Notes: generated from the sequence alone by a model not told the origin. Numbered from the stretch's first letter, positions 24,796 to 33,240 are shown. The stretch: DNA of 64,000 nucleotides from an uncultured Spirochaetia bacterium (GCA_937125225.1 CAKZLE010000003.1:57149-121148), one strand, 5' to 3'. Numbers and translations are program-made.

Positions 24796-25027
24796 GTTAA
24801 TCCCCTCCACGTTCAATATTGTGATTCAAATCTTAAAAAAGGATAAAAACCAACAATGAAGTATTTTATCCTCTTTTAGAGTATCATATAAGTTATACAA
24901 AATCCTGTATAATTATTCAATAAAAATATATACAACATCAATTATATAAGAGTAATATATTACAAATTTAGTAACTAATTATCCTTTTTTCAAGAGATTT
25001 CTTAGAAAATGACTGCTCAAACACAGG
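24796..25027. other. AT-rich spacer upstream of livK
   Basis: About 230 bp with several TATA/AATAAA tracts. It must contain the livK promoter (minus strand) and the 3' end of the Fur-family transcript; no convincing hairpin or operator could be singled out. Confidence 0.35.
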
Positions 25028-25516
25028 TTACTCATCTTCTGAGATGAGACTCTGGCATTCTTCGCAAAGTCCATAGTATTGGACGATATGACTTTCGATC
25101 TTGAATTTGAACTGTGTACTATATCGCTGTTGGCAGTTTTTGATACAATCAAGTTCAGCATCAGTGAACTCATCGAACTTAATGACTTTAAAGCAACGTT
25201 TACAGACCATCTGATGATAGTTCTTTACTGCATCTTCCTCTTCCTGATAGGCAAAACGAGCCTTTCCATCCCCGAGATTCACCTTATTGATCATCTCATG
25301 TTCCTCTAGGAGATTCAAAGTCCTGTATATGGTAGCAAGTCCTATGCCGGGGTACTCTGGATAGAGCGCCACGAATATATCATCTGCAGTGAGATAGTTC
25401 TCAGCATTCTTAAGACATTGGAGGATCAGTTTACGAGGCAAGGTCATGCGGAAATTCGCAGAGGGATCTTTCTGAGAATTTTGAAACTGCTCGTTGTTTT
25501 TCAGGTCTGAAGCCAT
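25028..25516 (-). CDS. Fur-family metalloregulator (Fur/PerR/Zur type)
   Basis: 162 residues. The winged-helix domain spans about 22-100 (MTLPRKLILQCLKNAENYLTADDIF, ATIYRTLNLLEEHEMI), followed by a dimerisation domain with two CxxC pairs, CKRC (about 109-112) and CEEC near the C-terminus, the structural zinc site. The metal-sensing His cluster includes HQMVC and the ESHIVQYYG segment in the place of the family's H-x-ETxG-type ligands. These residues do not clearly separate Fur from PerR or Zur. AGGA precedes ATG 25516. No iron-transport gene is adjacent, so its targets are elsewhere. Confidence 0.88.
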   Translation of the reverse strand: MASDLKNNEQFQNSQKDPSANFRMTLPRKLILQCLKNAENYLTADDIFVALYPEYPGIGLATIYRTLNLLEEHEMINKVNLGDGKARFAYQEEEDAVKNYHQMVCKRCFKVIKFDEFTDAELDCIKNCQQRYSTQFKFKIESHIVQYYGLCEECQSLISEDE

Positions 25517-25944
25517 ATTGATCCTAACTTTTTAATTTTTATTACCGTTTATAGTATACCCGACTATATCATATAACTATAGAAACCGGTCAAGGGAAGA
25601 TCAGGAAATGTGATGAAATAGTATTCTATCTAGTCGTTTACTTTCTACAAGAGAAAGATACAGACCCCATATACAACGTATACGGGGTCTGCTGTTGTTA
25701 GTAGATATATTACAAGCGATTTTTCTTAAGTGAGAAGACAACGATCCTTTTAAAAGCGAAACGCCGTTTAATAATCGCAAGAATAACCGGATAGGGGGGT
25801 ATGTTGGATTCGTCAAACTAGGTAGCAAGTCCTTGCTAATCAAGCAATCACCACTAGTGTTACGCTCATCATACCACTAATATCTACTATTTAATCACCC
25901 CTTAACCCATTTGTCAAATATATTTTGTTAATCGGCAGAACTGT
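25517..25944. other. Unexplained intergenic region with two dyad elements
   Basis: Over 400 bp without a convincing gene. It holds a strong hairpin at 25661-25691 (CAGACCCC pairing with GGGGTCTG, inner TATAC with GTATA, one mismatch, loop AAC), oriented for a minus-strand transcript ending in TATCTTTCTC. It also holds a compact dyad at 25823-25838 (TAGCAAG TC CTTGCTA) followed by a third copy of the arm at 25843-25848. A minus-strand reading frame of 80 codons (25601-25843) crosses both but has no ribosome site or family resemblance. A small RNA is possible. Confidence 0.35.
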
Positions 25945-25973
25945 TTGACAGAAATAGAGAACAATAATAGAAT
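25945..25973 (+). promoter_or_regulatory. Predicted sigma70 promoter of the FadR-type regulator
   Basis: TTGACA (25945-25950), 17-nt spacer, TAGAAT (25968-25973), start expected near 25980, about 40 bases before the ATG. Confidence 0.7.
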
Positions 25974-26019
25974 ATTGGTATTATCAGCTTATTTCTGAAC
26001 CACAGGAGAAGATATTAGC

Positions 26020-26757
26020 ATGGAGATCAAGATAGCGAAGAAGAAGAAAATCAGTGAGATGATCGTTGATGAGTTGATGAGCCAGATCCAATCAGGTCAG
26101 ATCAAACCCGGTGAAAGACTCCCAAACGAGAGAATGCTCTCTGAATCTTTAGGCGTCAGCAGGATGCCACTTCGAGAAGCGATCCATGCACTCGGACAAG
26201 CTGGTATCGTTGAGACAAGACATGGAGAGGGAACCTTCGTATGTGAGTTCAACTCTGAAAAACTGGGAAAATCTCTCTATTGGTTCTCTCTTTTGAATAC
26301 GGCTTCTCTTCTAGAGCTTGCAGAGACGAGAAAACTCCTTGAGGTAGAATCGGCTCGTCTTGCCTGTATCAACGGGACTGATGTGGAGATAGAGGCTATT
26401 CATGCTGCGATGATCCAGAGAGAGACATGGGTCGAGGTCGTTCAGGACCAAGAGGACAAGAAAGACTTGGAGAAGGTCTTCGCCGCAGGACGTGAATTTC
26501 ATGAAGCGATCATCATCGCCTCTCATAATTCTATCTATATGAATTTTCTCCAGGCAGTCAAGAACTCTCTAATGCTCCATCAACAGATAACAGCTACCCA
26601 TAGGAATACCCCGGAAGAGACTACTAGACTCCACAGAGAAATCTATAAGGCAATCAGTGGTAGAGATTCAGTAGTTGCGGTAAAGCTCATGAGTGAACAC
26701 CTCGATCAGATAGTGAACACCGTCAAAGCCTATTCTGAGACGCTGAATGCGAAATAG
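26020..26757 (+). CDS. GntR-family regulator, FadR subfamily
   Basis: 245 residues. The N-terminal winged helix (about 10-75) has the GntR pattern IQSGQIKPGERLPNERMLSESLGVSRMPLREAIHAL. The C-terminal all-helical FCD domain carries the likely metal/ligand residues in LAETRKLLE (Glu/Asp), FHEAIIIASHN (His) and LHREIYKAI / MSEHLDQIV (His). FadR-type regulators sense small carboxylic acids or acyl compounds. No metabolic genes adjoin it in an operon, so its regulon is not evident. AGGAGA lies about 10 bases before the ATG. Confidence 0.9.
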   Translation: MEIKIAKKKKISEMIVDELMSQIQSGQIKPGERLPNERMLSESLGVSRMPLREAIHALGQAGIVETRHGEGTFVCEFNSEKLGKSLYWFSLLNTASLLELAETRKLLEVESARLACINGTDVEIEAIHAAMIQRETWVEVVQDQEDKKDLEKVFAAGREFHEAIIIASHNSIYMNFLQAVKNSLMLHQQITATHRNTPEETTRLHREIYKAISGRDSVVAVKLMSEHLDQIVNTVKAYSETLNAK

Positions 26758-26832
26758 GAGTCACCAGAGTTTCTTATAGTTTACTTTGATAGCTTATTCT
26801 ACCTGTAGGATAAACTGTATATACTAAGGTTC

Positions 26833-27444
26833 ATGACATATGAAGAATTCCACACAGATGATTTAGCAGAACTAACAGAGTTCTATGAGACTACTCTTTT
26901 CTCCTCTATCGATTTCAAATCCTTTGATATGACCGATGTCACCTTCGAGGAGTGCAGATTCTCAGGTTGCAGCTTTGATGAGGTATTATTGGCTAGTACC
27001 AACTTCACCGATTGCTCCTTCAACCAGTGCTCTTTCGTGCTCACCAAATTCGACAATACGGCCCTTCATGATGTCCACTTCAAAGAGTGTAAACTCGTCG
27101 GCATCGACTTCACCTATTGTAATGAGTTCCTCTTTGCCCTGGAATTCACTGAATCCATCCTTGATAACATCTTCCTGGCCAATAGAAAGATGAAGAAGAC
27201 TGGATTCACGAAATGCACTATCGCAGAATCAGATTTTCGTTATGTGGATTTCTCAGAGGCAAACTTCTCCAAGACGACCTTCAGGAATGTCCTCTTTCGA
27301 AGCTGTAATCTGCAGAAGGCAGACTTCAGAACCGCTGAAGGTTATTTGATCGACCCAGAACAGAATAGCCTGAAGAATGCCTTGTTCACCCTCCCGGAGG
27401 CACAATCATTCCTGGGGTTTCTTGGTATCAAGATCGATTCCTGA
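26833..27444 (+). CDS. Pentapeptide-repeat protein (Qnr/McbG-like architecture)
   Basis: 203 residues. From about residue 20 to 170 every fifth residue is Phe/Leu with small or polar partners (FKSFDMTDVTFEECRFSGCSF and so on), forming a right-handed quadrilateral beta helix. A break around residues 108-118 (AN-RKMKKTG) resembles the loops that interrupt Qnr-type repeats, and the C-terminal FLGFLGIKI segment resembles the dimerising tail. Such proteins can mimic DNA and protect gyrase, but many have other roles, so resistance is not established. The start has no normal ribosome site; TATACT lies 7 bases upstream of the ATG (26820-26825), which would give a leaderless message. Confidence 0.8.
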   Translation: MTYEEFHTDDLAELTEFYETTLFSSIDFKSFDMTDVTFEECRFSGCSFDEVLLASTNFTDCSFNQCSFVLTKFDNTALHDVHFKECKLVGIDFTYCNEFLFALEFTESILDNIFLANRKMKKTGFTKCTIAESDFRYVDFSEANFSKTTFRNVLFRSCNLQKADFRTAEGYLIDPEQNSLKNALFTLPEAQSFLGFLGIKIDS

Positions 27445-27502
27445 AAAAGCCGGTATCCCTATTCGTAGAGAAGACACGCTAATCTACTCTCTTGTAAAGA
27501 AA

Positions 27503-27522
27503 GCCTCTCCTTGTTGAGAGGC
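27503..27522. terminator. Bidirectional hairpin between pentapeptide and lipoprotein genes
   Basis: GCCTCTC (27503-27509) pairs with GAGAGGC (27516-27522), loop of six. On the minus strand it is followed by TTTCTTT, on the plus strand by TCTTC. Confidence 0.7.
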
Positions 27523-27561
27523 TCTTCATACTTAAAGGTCTTGTATCATGTGTATCTCATC

Positions 27562-27993
27562 TTATTCTAGAGATAGGGAGGCATTCGCCCCTGGCATACA
27601 GGTAATAGCATCAAAAGTATCGTTAAGCTGAAAGACCAACTCAACCCTAGTCTCCGGGGTATAGTCAATGTTGAATTGCCCATATTCTAGATCATCAACC
27701 CACTGATAGATAATCTCCACCTCTAAATATTGTTTAGGGACCATAACCATATAGGGGGCTATCTCAAAGACAAACTCTTCACCAGGGGCTAAAGTTGTAC
27801 CAGTAGGTAATGCATTCACAGGTTCAGAGGCTCTTGCTCCAATAAATTGGGAAAGGGTTATGAGAGTGATATCTTTTTGAGAATCACCATGGTTCTTCAC
27901 TACGAGTTCGGTCTTCACATCTGTGAACAGAGAACATCCAGATAGAATAAGTAGTAATAGAACGGTCAGTATGAGCAAAGATCTTTTTATCAT
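27562..27993 (-). CDS. Small lipoprotein, copy 2 of a tandem pair
   Basis: 143 residues. The ATG at 27993 follows AGGAG; the first ~20 residues form a lipoprotein signal ending LILSGC, so Cys is the lipidated first residue. The mature protein is beta-rich (ELVVKNHGDSQKDITLITLSQFIG ... FEIAPYM ... NIDYTPETRVEL). It shares its layout with the upstream lipoprotein: VKN opener, ITL/ITI-Q repeat, FEIAPY motif and DYTPET/TYDPET near the end. The function is not known. Probably co-transcribed with its partner; only a 46-bp gap separates them. Confidence 0.75.
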   Translation of the reverse strand: MIKRSLLILTVLLLLILSGCSLFTDVKTELVVKNHGDSQKDITLITLSQFIGARASEPVNALPTGTTLAPGEEFVFEIAPYMVMVPKQYLEVEIIYQWVDDLEYGQFNIDYTPETRVELVFQLNDTFDAITCMPGANASLSLE

Positions 27994-28039
27994 AGTAAAC
28001 TCCTGTCGTTTCATCGTTAATTGAGGTATATGCTTCATC

Positions 28040-28456
28040 TTAGTCTTCTACTACAAGAGCAACGCCAGCACCCTCGACACTAAAGATATTCAAACCAGCT
28101 GTATTATCACAGATAAGGGTGAAAGTCGTCTCTGGATCATAGGTCAATTTACATGTTTTGGTACTTTGATCATTAAAGGTCACATCAATCTCTAAAGGTC
28201 GAACAGAGGAGGTATAAGGTGCTATCTCAAAGCTTTGAGACTCTCCACGTGCAAGGGTATTCACTCCATGGAGCGCATTTGGTCCCAGATTCTGGATTCT
28301 TCCACTCACATACTGCTCTATCGTGATGTAGCGAATATAGGTATCTGAAGAGTTGCTGTTCTTTACGATAAGGATAGTTTGTTTCTGTCCCAGTTCACAT
28401 CCGGCCAAAAAGAATAGGCTGATGACCGAAAGGACAAGCAGTGATTTTTTAAACAT
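28040..28456 (-). CDS. Small lipoprotein, copy 1 of a tandem pair
   Basis: 138 residues, starting at ATG 28456 with GAGGAG upstream. The signal peptide ends FFLAGC. The mature domain resembles that of the following gene (ILIVKNSNSSD, YITIEQYVSGR, SFEIAPYTS, LTYDPETTFTL), consistent with tandem duplication and divergence. The pair belongs to the small surface or periplasmic lipoproteins common in spirochaetes; no named family is recognised. Confidence 0.75.
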   Translation of the reverse strand: MFKKSLLVLSVISLFFLAGCELGQKQTILIVKNSNSSDTYIRYITIEQYVSGRIQNLGPNALHGVNTLARGESQSFEIAPYTSSVRPLEIDVTFNDQSTKTCKLTYDPETTFTLICDNTAGLNIFSVEGAGVALVVED

Positions 28457-28717
28457 GTTTTTCTCCTCTGTATGATTATTATAATCTTCAGTATAGAAGA
28501 GGAACATGGTAGGTGTCAAAATATATTATCATATTAGTAATAAATATTACTGGTTGATCTCATGTTTAACAGAGAGTTCAGGAATCAACTCTCCGCACAG
28601 ATGTTCACTTATCCCTCCGAACATAGTATCTTGATGGAATATGGAATGCGTCTTGTATCCTATAGGTCTGAGATGTGAGTTCTGTGGGTATATCCTAAGA
28701 AAGAAGGAGAGAATTAT

Positions 28718-29245
28718 ATGAAGAACTATGTATATATCGCTCAGAGTATCGATGGTTATATTGCTGACAAAGAGGGAAAGATCGATTGGCTTGAGCTCAT
28801 ACCGAGTGATCTCGATTATGGGTGGGATACATTCATGGATCTCATCGATGCGATCATTATGGGCAAGAACACCTATGAGAAGGTGCTGAGTTTCAATATT
28901 CCCTGGCCCTATACCCGTTTGGTATTCGTCTTGAGCACTACCCTGACAGAGGTACCCAAAGAGCTGGAGGGAAAAGTCGAATTACTTCAGGGAACACCTC
29001 AAGAACTATTAGATTCCGTACGAGACAAAGGTTTTGAGAATATCTATATCGACGGAGGAAATGTCATACAGAGTTTCTTAGCAGAAGATCTCATAGATGA
29101 ATTGATCATATCGACGATCCCTGTCTGTCTAGGAGGAGGAACTCACCTATTCAACAACTTACCGAACAGGAAGCTCTTCAAGCATGTGAAGACTACGGTA
29201 TTCGGGAATACACTTGTACAATCACATTACAGAAAAGAGCTGTAA
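28718..29245 (+). CDS. Dihydrofolate-reductase-fold protein (RibD C-terminal type)
   Basis: 175 residues with the DHFR/RibD-C fold: VYIAQSIDGYIADKEGKIDWL at the N-terminus, AIIMGKNTYEKVL (NADPH contact), IYIDGGNVIQSFLAEDLIDELIISTIPVCLGGG near the end. These YyaP/YwjB-type proteins are NADPH-dependent reductases of uncertain substrate, and not the folate-pathway DHFR because the folate-binding Asp/Trp pattern differs. AAGGAG precedes the ATG with 8-nt spacing. Confidence 0.87.
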   Translation: MKNYVYIAQSIDGYIADKEGKIDWLELIPSDLDYGWDTFMDLIDAIIMGKNTYEKVLSFNIPWPYTRLVFVLSTTLTEVPKELEGKVELLQGTPQELLDSVRDKGFENIYIDGGNVIQSFLAEDLIDELIISTIPVCLGGGTHLFNNLPNRKLFKHVKTTVFGNTLVQSHYRKEL

Positions 29246-29420
29246 CACTCCTCTCCTCTCCCATAGAAGGGTTATCCTCCTATGGGAAAAGAGCTGTACT
29301 TCATCTAGCCCCTATCTTTCTTTACCTGATAATCTTGATGACAACTCACCATTCATACGCTACTCTATACACAGATTGGGGGAGATCATTATAGCGGGGA
29401 TTGAACCAAGGAGTGTTTTG

Positions 29421-29873
29421 ATGTTATCAGGATATGAGAAGACAATAGAAGCAATGATTAGAGACCTTGATGAGAAATCGCAGAAGAGATTGAAGGTCTC
29501 CTCTCTTATCCGGCTTATCAAGAAACTCGATCATACGGTAGATCCGGATATAAGAGCTCGTATCGTTGCCCTTGAATCTGAACTAAAGACCTCCATTGGA
29601 ATGAGAAAGCCAACTCGCAACTATAGAAAACAGCTTGCAGCGATTCAGAAGGATATTGAGAAGCGATTCGGGTTTGTCGAGAAAGAGGCCCTCAAAGAAC
29701 GGTACATGGGTATGGGGATCGCTATCGGAGTTGCTATCGGCGCAGGTTCAGGAACTGCAATAGGTAATATTGCGATAGGGACTGGTGCTTGGATCGCTTT
29801 CGGGGTTGTGTTCGGAACCATCTTTGCTGAAAGAAAAGTCAAAGAGGCCACAGAGAAAGGGCTTCTCTATTAA
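29421..29873 (+). CDS. Small membrane protein with glycine-zipper helices
   Basis: 150 residues, ATG at 29421 chosen because AAGGAG lies seven bases upstream; the open frame extends back to 29214 but overlaps the DHFR-like gene and has no earlier ribosome site. Residues 1-95 are charged and helical. Residues about 100-140 carry two hydrophobic helices rich in glycine at i/i+4 (GMGIAIGVAIGAGSG, GTGAWIAFGVVFGT), a glycine-zipper pattern, followed by a short basic tail. Such segments oligomerise in membranes. No named family is recognised. Confidence 0.65.
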   Translation: MLSGYEKTIEAMIRDLDEKSQKRLKVSSLIRLIKKLDHTVDPDIRARIVALESELKTSIGMRKPTRNYRKQLAAIQKDIEKRFGFVEKEALKERYMGMGIAIGVAIGAGSGTAIGNIAIGTGAWIAFGVVFGTIFAERKVKEATEKGLLY

Positions 29874-29932
29874 AAAAAACCTTGCAGATCACTTCCTCCT
29901 ATATTATATTGAGATCAGGTAAGGAGGCGTTT

Positions 29933-29974
29933 ATGTTTATCATGGTAGTCAGGGATGTTCCTGTTCAGGAATAA
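29933..29974 (+). CDS. Possible 13-residue peptide with strong ribosome site
   Basis: AAGGAGG at 29921-29927 stands five bases before an ATG followed by 12 codons and TAA. A TATATT/TATTATATT tract upstream could be a -10. The 261-bp gap 29874-30134 holds no other gene. The peptide overlaps a small palindrome (TTCCTG TT CAGGAA, 29958-29971). It could be a real micropeptide, the stub of a decayed gene or chance; confidence is low. Confidence 0.25.
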   Translation: MFIMVVRDVPVQE

Positions 29975-30134
29975 CCGGATACACTAGTAGTCAACTCAAT
30001 AATTGATCATTCATATGATATAAACAGAGCTATCCAGTCATTCCTCACAACACTTCACTGATGTAATCAGTATTTTCAAGAACAGGACATCTACCAATAG
30101 AACTCATGCTACACTAATACAACGAGGAACAGGT

Positions 30135-30506
30135 ATGTCCAGGAACAACCAAAAGATAATCATCACAACAGAAACATTCATCTGTCGCAACTGCGGTCAG
30201 ACGGTCCCTCCTCCAGAAGCGGGAGGAAAGATACGTAACCACTGCCCAACTTGTCTCTGGAGTCTTCATGTAGACCTCAGGAAAGGAGATCGGAGATGTG
30301 GTTGCCGGGGACTCATGGAACCTATAGCTGTATGGGTGAAGAGGTCAAAGGAATGGTCGATAATCCACAGATGCACGAGTTGTGGATTTATCAGGAGTAA
30401 CAGAATAGCCGGGGATGATAATGAACGTCTGCTCTTTGCACTTGCTGCAAGACCGATCGCGATGCTTCCCTTCCCCGTCGAACATACATTGGAGAATATA
30501 CGATGA
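30135..30506 (+). CDS. RNHCP-domain zinc-finger protein
   Basis: 123 residues. Zinc ligands are visible as CRNCG (about 17-21), the name-giving RNHCPTC motif (34-40), CGCRG (about 56-60) and HRCTSCG (about 79-85). The RNHCP family is small, has no assigned activity and is often found next to rsgA. Here the last four bases overlap the rsgA start (ATGA), so the pair is translationally coupled. A role in ribosome assembly or rRNA binding is inferred only from that linkage. Confidence 0.85.
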   Translation: MSRNNQKIIITTETFICRNCGQTVPPPEAGGKIRNHCPTCLWSLHVDLRKGDRRCGCRGLMEPIAVWVKRSKEWSIIHRCTSCGFIRSNRIAGDDNERLLFALAARPIAMLPFPVEHTLENIR

Positions 30507-31588
30507 ATAAAGATCTAACGAGATGGGGTTTCACCACTCATTATGAAGAGGCCCTCACACGATATGAGAGTTCAGGCTTGAAGCCTGGGAGAATCATCAA
30601 AGATACCAGACACCAATATCTTATCACCTTTGGAGAGACCACCCTTCATGGAGAAATCTCCGGGGCTTTCAGATATAAGGCGGTTCATGCCTCAGACTAT
30701 CCTGTCATAGGAGACTGGGTCATGTGTCGAGTAGCTGATGATTTCTGTATCATAGAGGAGATCCTGCCGAGAAAGAGTTCCTTTTCCCGTAAAGAGGCAG
30801 GCGAAAGGACCGAAGAACAGGTCATTGCCGCAAACATCGATATCATAGGGCTGGTATTCGGTCTCAATGGTGGAAGGAATTTTACCGCTGGAGGACTTGA
30901 ACGCTATCTTATTCTGGCATGGGATAGTGGAGCGCAACCTGTGATCATCCTCAATAAGGCCGATCTTGCGACTGAAGAGGAGAGGTCTCAAGCGATTCTC
31001 ACGGCTGAAGCGAGTGCTCCAGGGGTTGATATATATCTAGTCAGTGCTACGACTGAGGAGGGACTATCATCATTTGATTTCAAGGAAGGGAAGACGATAG
31101 CTTTCGTCGGTCCCTCGGGTGTCGGAAAGTCGACGCTTATAAACACTTTGGCAGGAGAGGCTCTTCAGAAGACCAATGCTCAAAGAGAGGGAGACCTGAA
31201 AGGAAGACATACTACCACGAGTAAGGATCTATTCCTCCTCCCCTCCGGAGTGATGCTTATAGACTCCCCCGGTCTCAAGGAGCTGCAACTCTGGGCAGGT
31301 GAAGACAGTGCGGCTGAGACCTTCAGTGAGATCACAGAGCTCGCTGAATCCTGCCGTTTCACCGACTGTTCACATCAGGGGGAACCCGGATGTGCAGTAC
31401 AGGCTGCACTTGCGACAGGAGAACTCGATCATCGTAGATATGAGAACTATCTCGATGTCATGAAAGAACTTGACTACCTCAAGATCCGTCAGGATGAACA
31501 GGCCTCCAAACTGATCAGAGACAAAGGAAAGAACCTCTCTAAGATGATCAAAGAGGTCAAGCAGATAAATCAACGATATGGGAAATAG
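30503..31588 (+). CDS. rsgA: Ribosome small-subunit-dependent GTPase RsgA
   Basis: 361 residues. An OB-fold (about 35-100) precedes a circularly permuted GTPase with motifs in the order G4 (NKAD, about 152), G5 (SATT), G1 (GPSGVGKST, about 201-209), G2 (GRHTTT) and G3 (DSPG). The C-terminal zinc domain carries CRFTDCSH...C. RsgA checks late 30S maturation. The permutation and zinc site are complete, so it should be functional. It overlaps the RNHCP gene. Confidence 0.96.
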   Translation: MNKDLTRWGFTTHYEEALTRYESSGLKPGRIIKDTRHQYLITFGETTLHGEISGAFRYKAVHASDYPVIGDWVMCRVADDFCIIEEILPRKSSFSRKEAGERTEEQVIAANIDIIGLVFGLNGGRNFTAGGLERYLILAWDSGAQPVIILNKADLATEEERSQAILTAEASAPGVDIYLVSATTEEGLSSFDFKEGKTIAFVGPSGVGKSTLINTLAGEALQKTNAQREGDLKGRHTTTSKDLFLLPSGVMLIDSPGLKELQLWAGEDSAAETFSEITELAESCRFTDCSHQGEPGCAVQAALATGELDHRRYENYLDVMKELDYLKIRQDEQASKLIRDKGKNLSKMIKEVKQINQRYGK

Positions 31589-31621
31589 TATCGCTTTCTT
31601 CTAAGGCGGTCACTTCTTTTA

Positions 31622-31665
31622 GATCACAGCTGGTATCAGGAGTCTTCCGGTACCAGCTCGTGATC
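31622..31665 (+). terminator. Strong hairpin downstream of rsgA
   Basis: GATCACAGCTGGTA (31622-31635) pairs with TACCAGCT-C-GTGATC (31651-31665), one bulge. It lies 33 bases after rsgA. The following TGTGAGTAAAAAAAG lacks a plus-strand U-run, so it may act as an RNA-stabilising 3' end. Confidence 0.5.
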
Positions 31666-31856
31666 TGTGAGTAAAAAAAGGAGTTAGCTTCTCCTTCGTA
31701 TGAGAAATCAAAAACTTCCTACCCCCCCCTAAAAACAGTTCACCTTTTTTAGCTATGTATGGTATCATTTACTATGCAAAGGTACTTATTGCTAGAGAGA
31801 GCTCGAGAATCTTAGCGATCAAGTCTGTAAAACACAAAAAAAGGTAATGAATATCC
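31666..31856. other. Spacer with poly-C tract upstream of the NTF2-like gene
   Basis: The remainder of the 268-bp gap. It includes a run of eight cytosines (31722-31729) followed closely by a T6 tract and TATGGT/TATCAT elements that could form the promoter of the NTF2-SDR-FAD operon. No ORF was seen. Confidence 0.35.
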
Positions 31857-32300
31857 ATGGAATACCGTATCGAGAGTTTAGAGCAGCTAGTCGATCTATG
31901 GACTAATATCTATCAGAAAGAGGGAAAACCTGATTGGTCACATATCCTCCCCTATTATGACGAAGAACTCTGGTTCAAAGATACCATACAAGAGATCGTT
32001 GGTTTAGAAGATTTCACTATCATGACCCAACGGCTCGCAGAACGATCAGGAAACCTTAACATGGAAATCACTCATGGGGCACAAAACGATAATACGTTCT
32101 TTCTCTCATGGGAGATGACGCTCAGCTTTAAGAAGAAATATCCTGATTCTACCCTATACGGGTCGAGTCGAGTCACCATCAACTCATCGGGAAAGATCAT
32201 CGAACAAAGAGATTATTATGATCTTTGGGGTGATATCTTCGACAATATCCCAAGATTCGGAAAAGCTTATAGGAAATTCATCAAGAAGAAATTCGGGTAG
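31857..32300 (+). CDS. NTF2/SnoaL-fold protein
   Basis: 147 residues with an alpha+beta cone layout: helices 5-50 (VDLWTNIYQKEGKPDW), then YYDEELWFKDTIQEIVGL, and strands MEITHGAQNDNTFFLSWEMTLSF, GSSRVTINSSGKIIEQRDYYDLW. Homologous stand-alone proteins occur in gene sets with an SDR and a FAD-dependent desaturase-like enzyme, as here. It may bind the hydrophobic substrate of that pathway. No catalytic Asp-His pair is certain. First gene of a three-gene operon (5-base gap, then abutting genes). Confidence 0.75.
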   Translation: MEYRIESLEQLVDLWTNIYQKEGKPDWSHILPYYDEELWFKDTIQEIVGLEDFTIMTQRLAERSGNLNMEITHGAQNDNTFFLSWEMTLSFKKKYPDSTLYGSSRVTINSSGKIIEQRDYYDLWGDIFDNIPRFGKAYRKFIKKKFG

Positions 32301-32304
32301 GTAT

Positions 32305-33240
32305 ATGAATAAATATTTAAAAGAATACAAATGGTCGCATATCGGTGCGATGCTGAAAAATAACAAAAAAGACCCAAAAGTGTGTTCAGAAGATTTCAAA
32401 GGAAGACTCCTCGTAATATCAGGCGCCACCTCTGGAATCGGTTATGAGACTGCAAGATTATATGCATCTCATGGGGCTGATATCATCTGTATCAATAGAA
32501 ACCGGGAAAAGTCAGAGAAGCTCTGTAATGAGTTGAAGACAGAGTTCCATATTGACTGCTCCTATATCCTTGCTGATTTTACCCGATTACAAGAGGTTCA
32601 TGCGGTAGGGAAGAGACTAGTTGAACTTGATAGAGACATAGATGTCTTGATGCATAACGCTGGGGTCTATCTGACAAAGAAGACATTCACTGGGGATGGG
32701 CTCGAAGAGGTCTTTCAGGTAAACTATCTGAGTTCGTTCATCTTGAACTACCTTCTCAAGGAGAAGCTGTCCGCACAGGCTCAGGCAAGGATCATCTATG
32801 TCAATTCAGAAGGTCATAGATTTGCGATCTCAGGACTACACCTTGATGATCTGTCATGGGACAGACACTTCTATACCGGGGCAAAATCCTATGGGTCGGC
32901 AAAGACTGCGCAGCTGTTATCGATGTACCCATTTATGGATTATTTCAAAGACAGTGACGTAACGATCAATGCGATGCATCCCGGTGATGTGAAGACCAAT
33001 ATGGGTGAGAACAATGGTAAGATCTATCAGTTCTTCAAGCATAATCTCATCAACCCCTTCGCAAAGTCCTCAGTACTCTCTGCAGAGGCCTTGTATTATC
33101 TTGGCGTCTCTCAAGCGTTAGATGATTCTAATGGGAAGTTCTATAATTTCACCACGGAAGAGAGACCTGCTCCTCACGCTCTAGATGAAGAACTCGGTAT
33201 GAGATTGTGGGAGAAGAGCTTGGAGCTAGGAGGCTTCTAG
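32305..33240 (+). CDS. Short-chain dehydrogenase/reductase
   Basis: 311 residues. The Rossmann motif SGATSGIGYE (about 39-48), the structural NAG (MHNAGVY), catalytic Ser (IYVNSEGH) and YGSAK (catalytic Tyr-x-x-x-Lys) are all present. The N-terminal 30-residue basic helix and the C-terminal HALDEELGMRLWEKSLEL resemble retinol-dehydrogenase/protochlorophyllide-reductase-like SDRs. It probably reduces or oxidises a lipid-like carbonyl. The ATG was placed at 32305, after the NTF2 stop. The next gene begins directly after its stop codon. Confidence 0.88.
   Translation: MNKYLKEYKWSHIGAMLKNNKKDPKVCSEDFKGRLLVISGATSGIGYETARLYASHGADIICINRNREKSEKLCNELKTEFHIDCSYILADFTRLQEVHAVGKRLVELDRDIDVLMHNAGVYLTKKTFTGDGLEEVFQVNYLSSFILNYLLKEKLSAQAQARIIYVNSEGHRFAISGLHLDDLSWDRHFYTGAKSYGSAKTAQLLSMYPFMDYFKDSDVTINAMHPGDVKTNMGENNGKIYQFFKHNLINPFAKSSVLSAEALYYLGVSQALDDSNGKFYNFTTEERPAPHALDEELGMRLWEKSLELGGF

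Noticed and set aside
25661..25691. tmRNA, RNase P RNA or 6S RNA in the fur-fadR gap
   Set aside because: None of the signature sequences (tRNA-like ends with GGTTCGA, GAGGAAAGTCC, or the closing stems of 6S RNA) was visible on either strand.
25601..25843. 80-codon minus-strand protein gene
   Set aside because: No ribosome site, no family resemblance and it runs through two strong dyads; treated as non-coding pending RNA data.
26833..27444. Calling the pentapeptide protein a quinolone-resistance (Qnr) determinant
   Set aside because: The fold fits but Qnr-specific loop sequences cannot be verified by eye, and most chromosomal pentapeptide proteins are not resistance factors.
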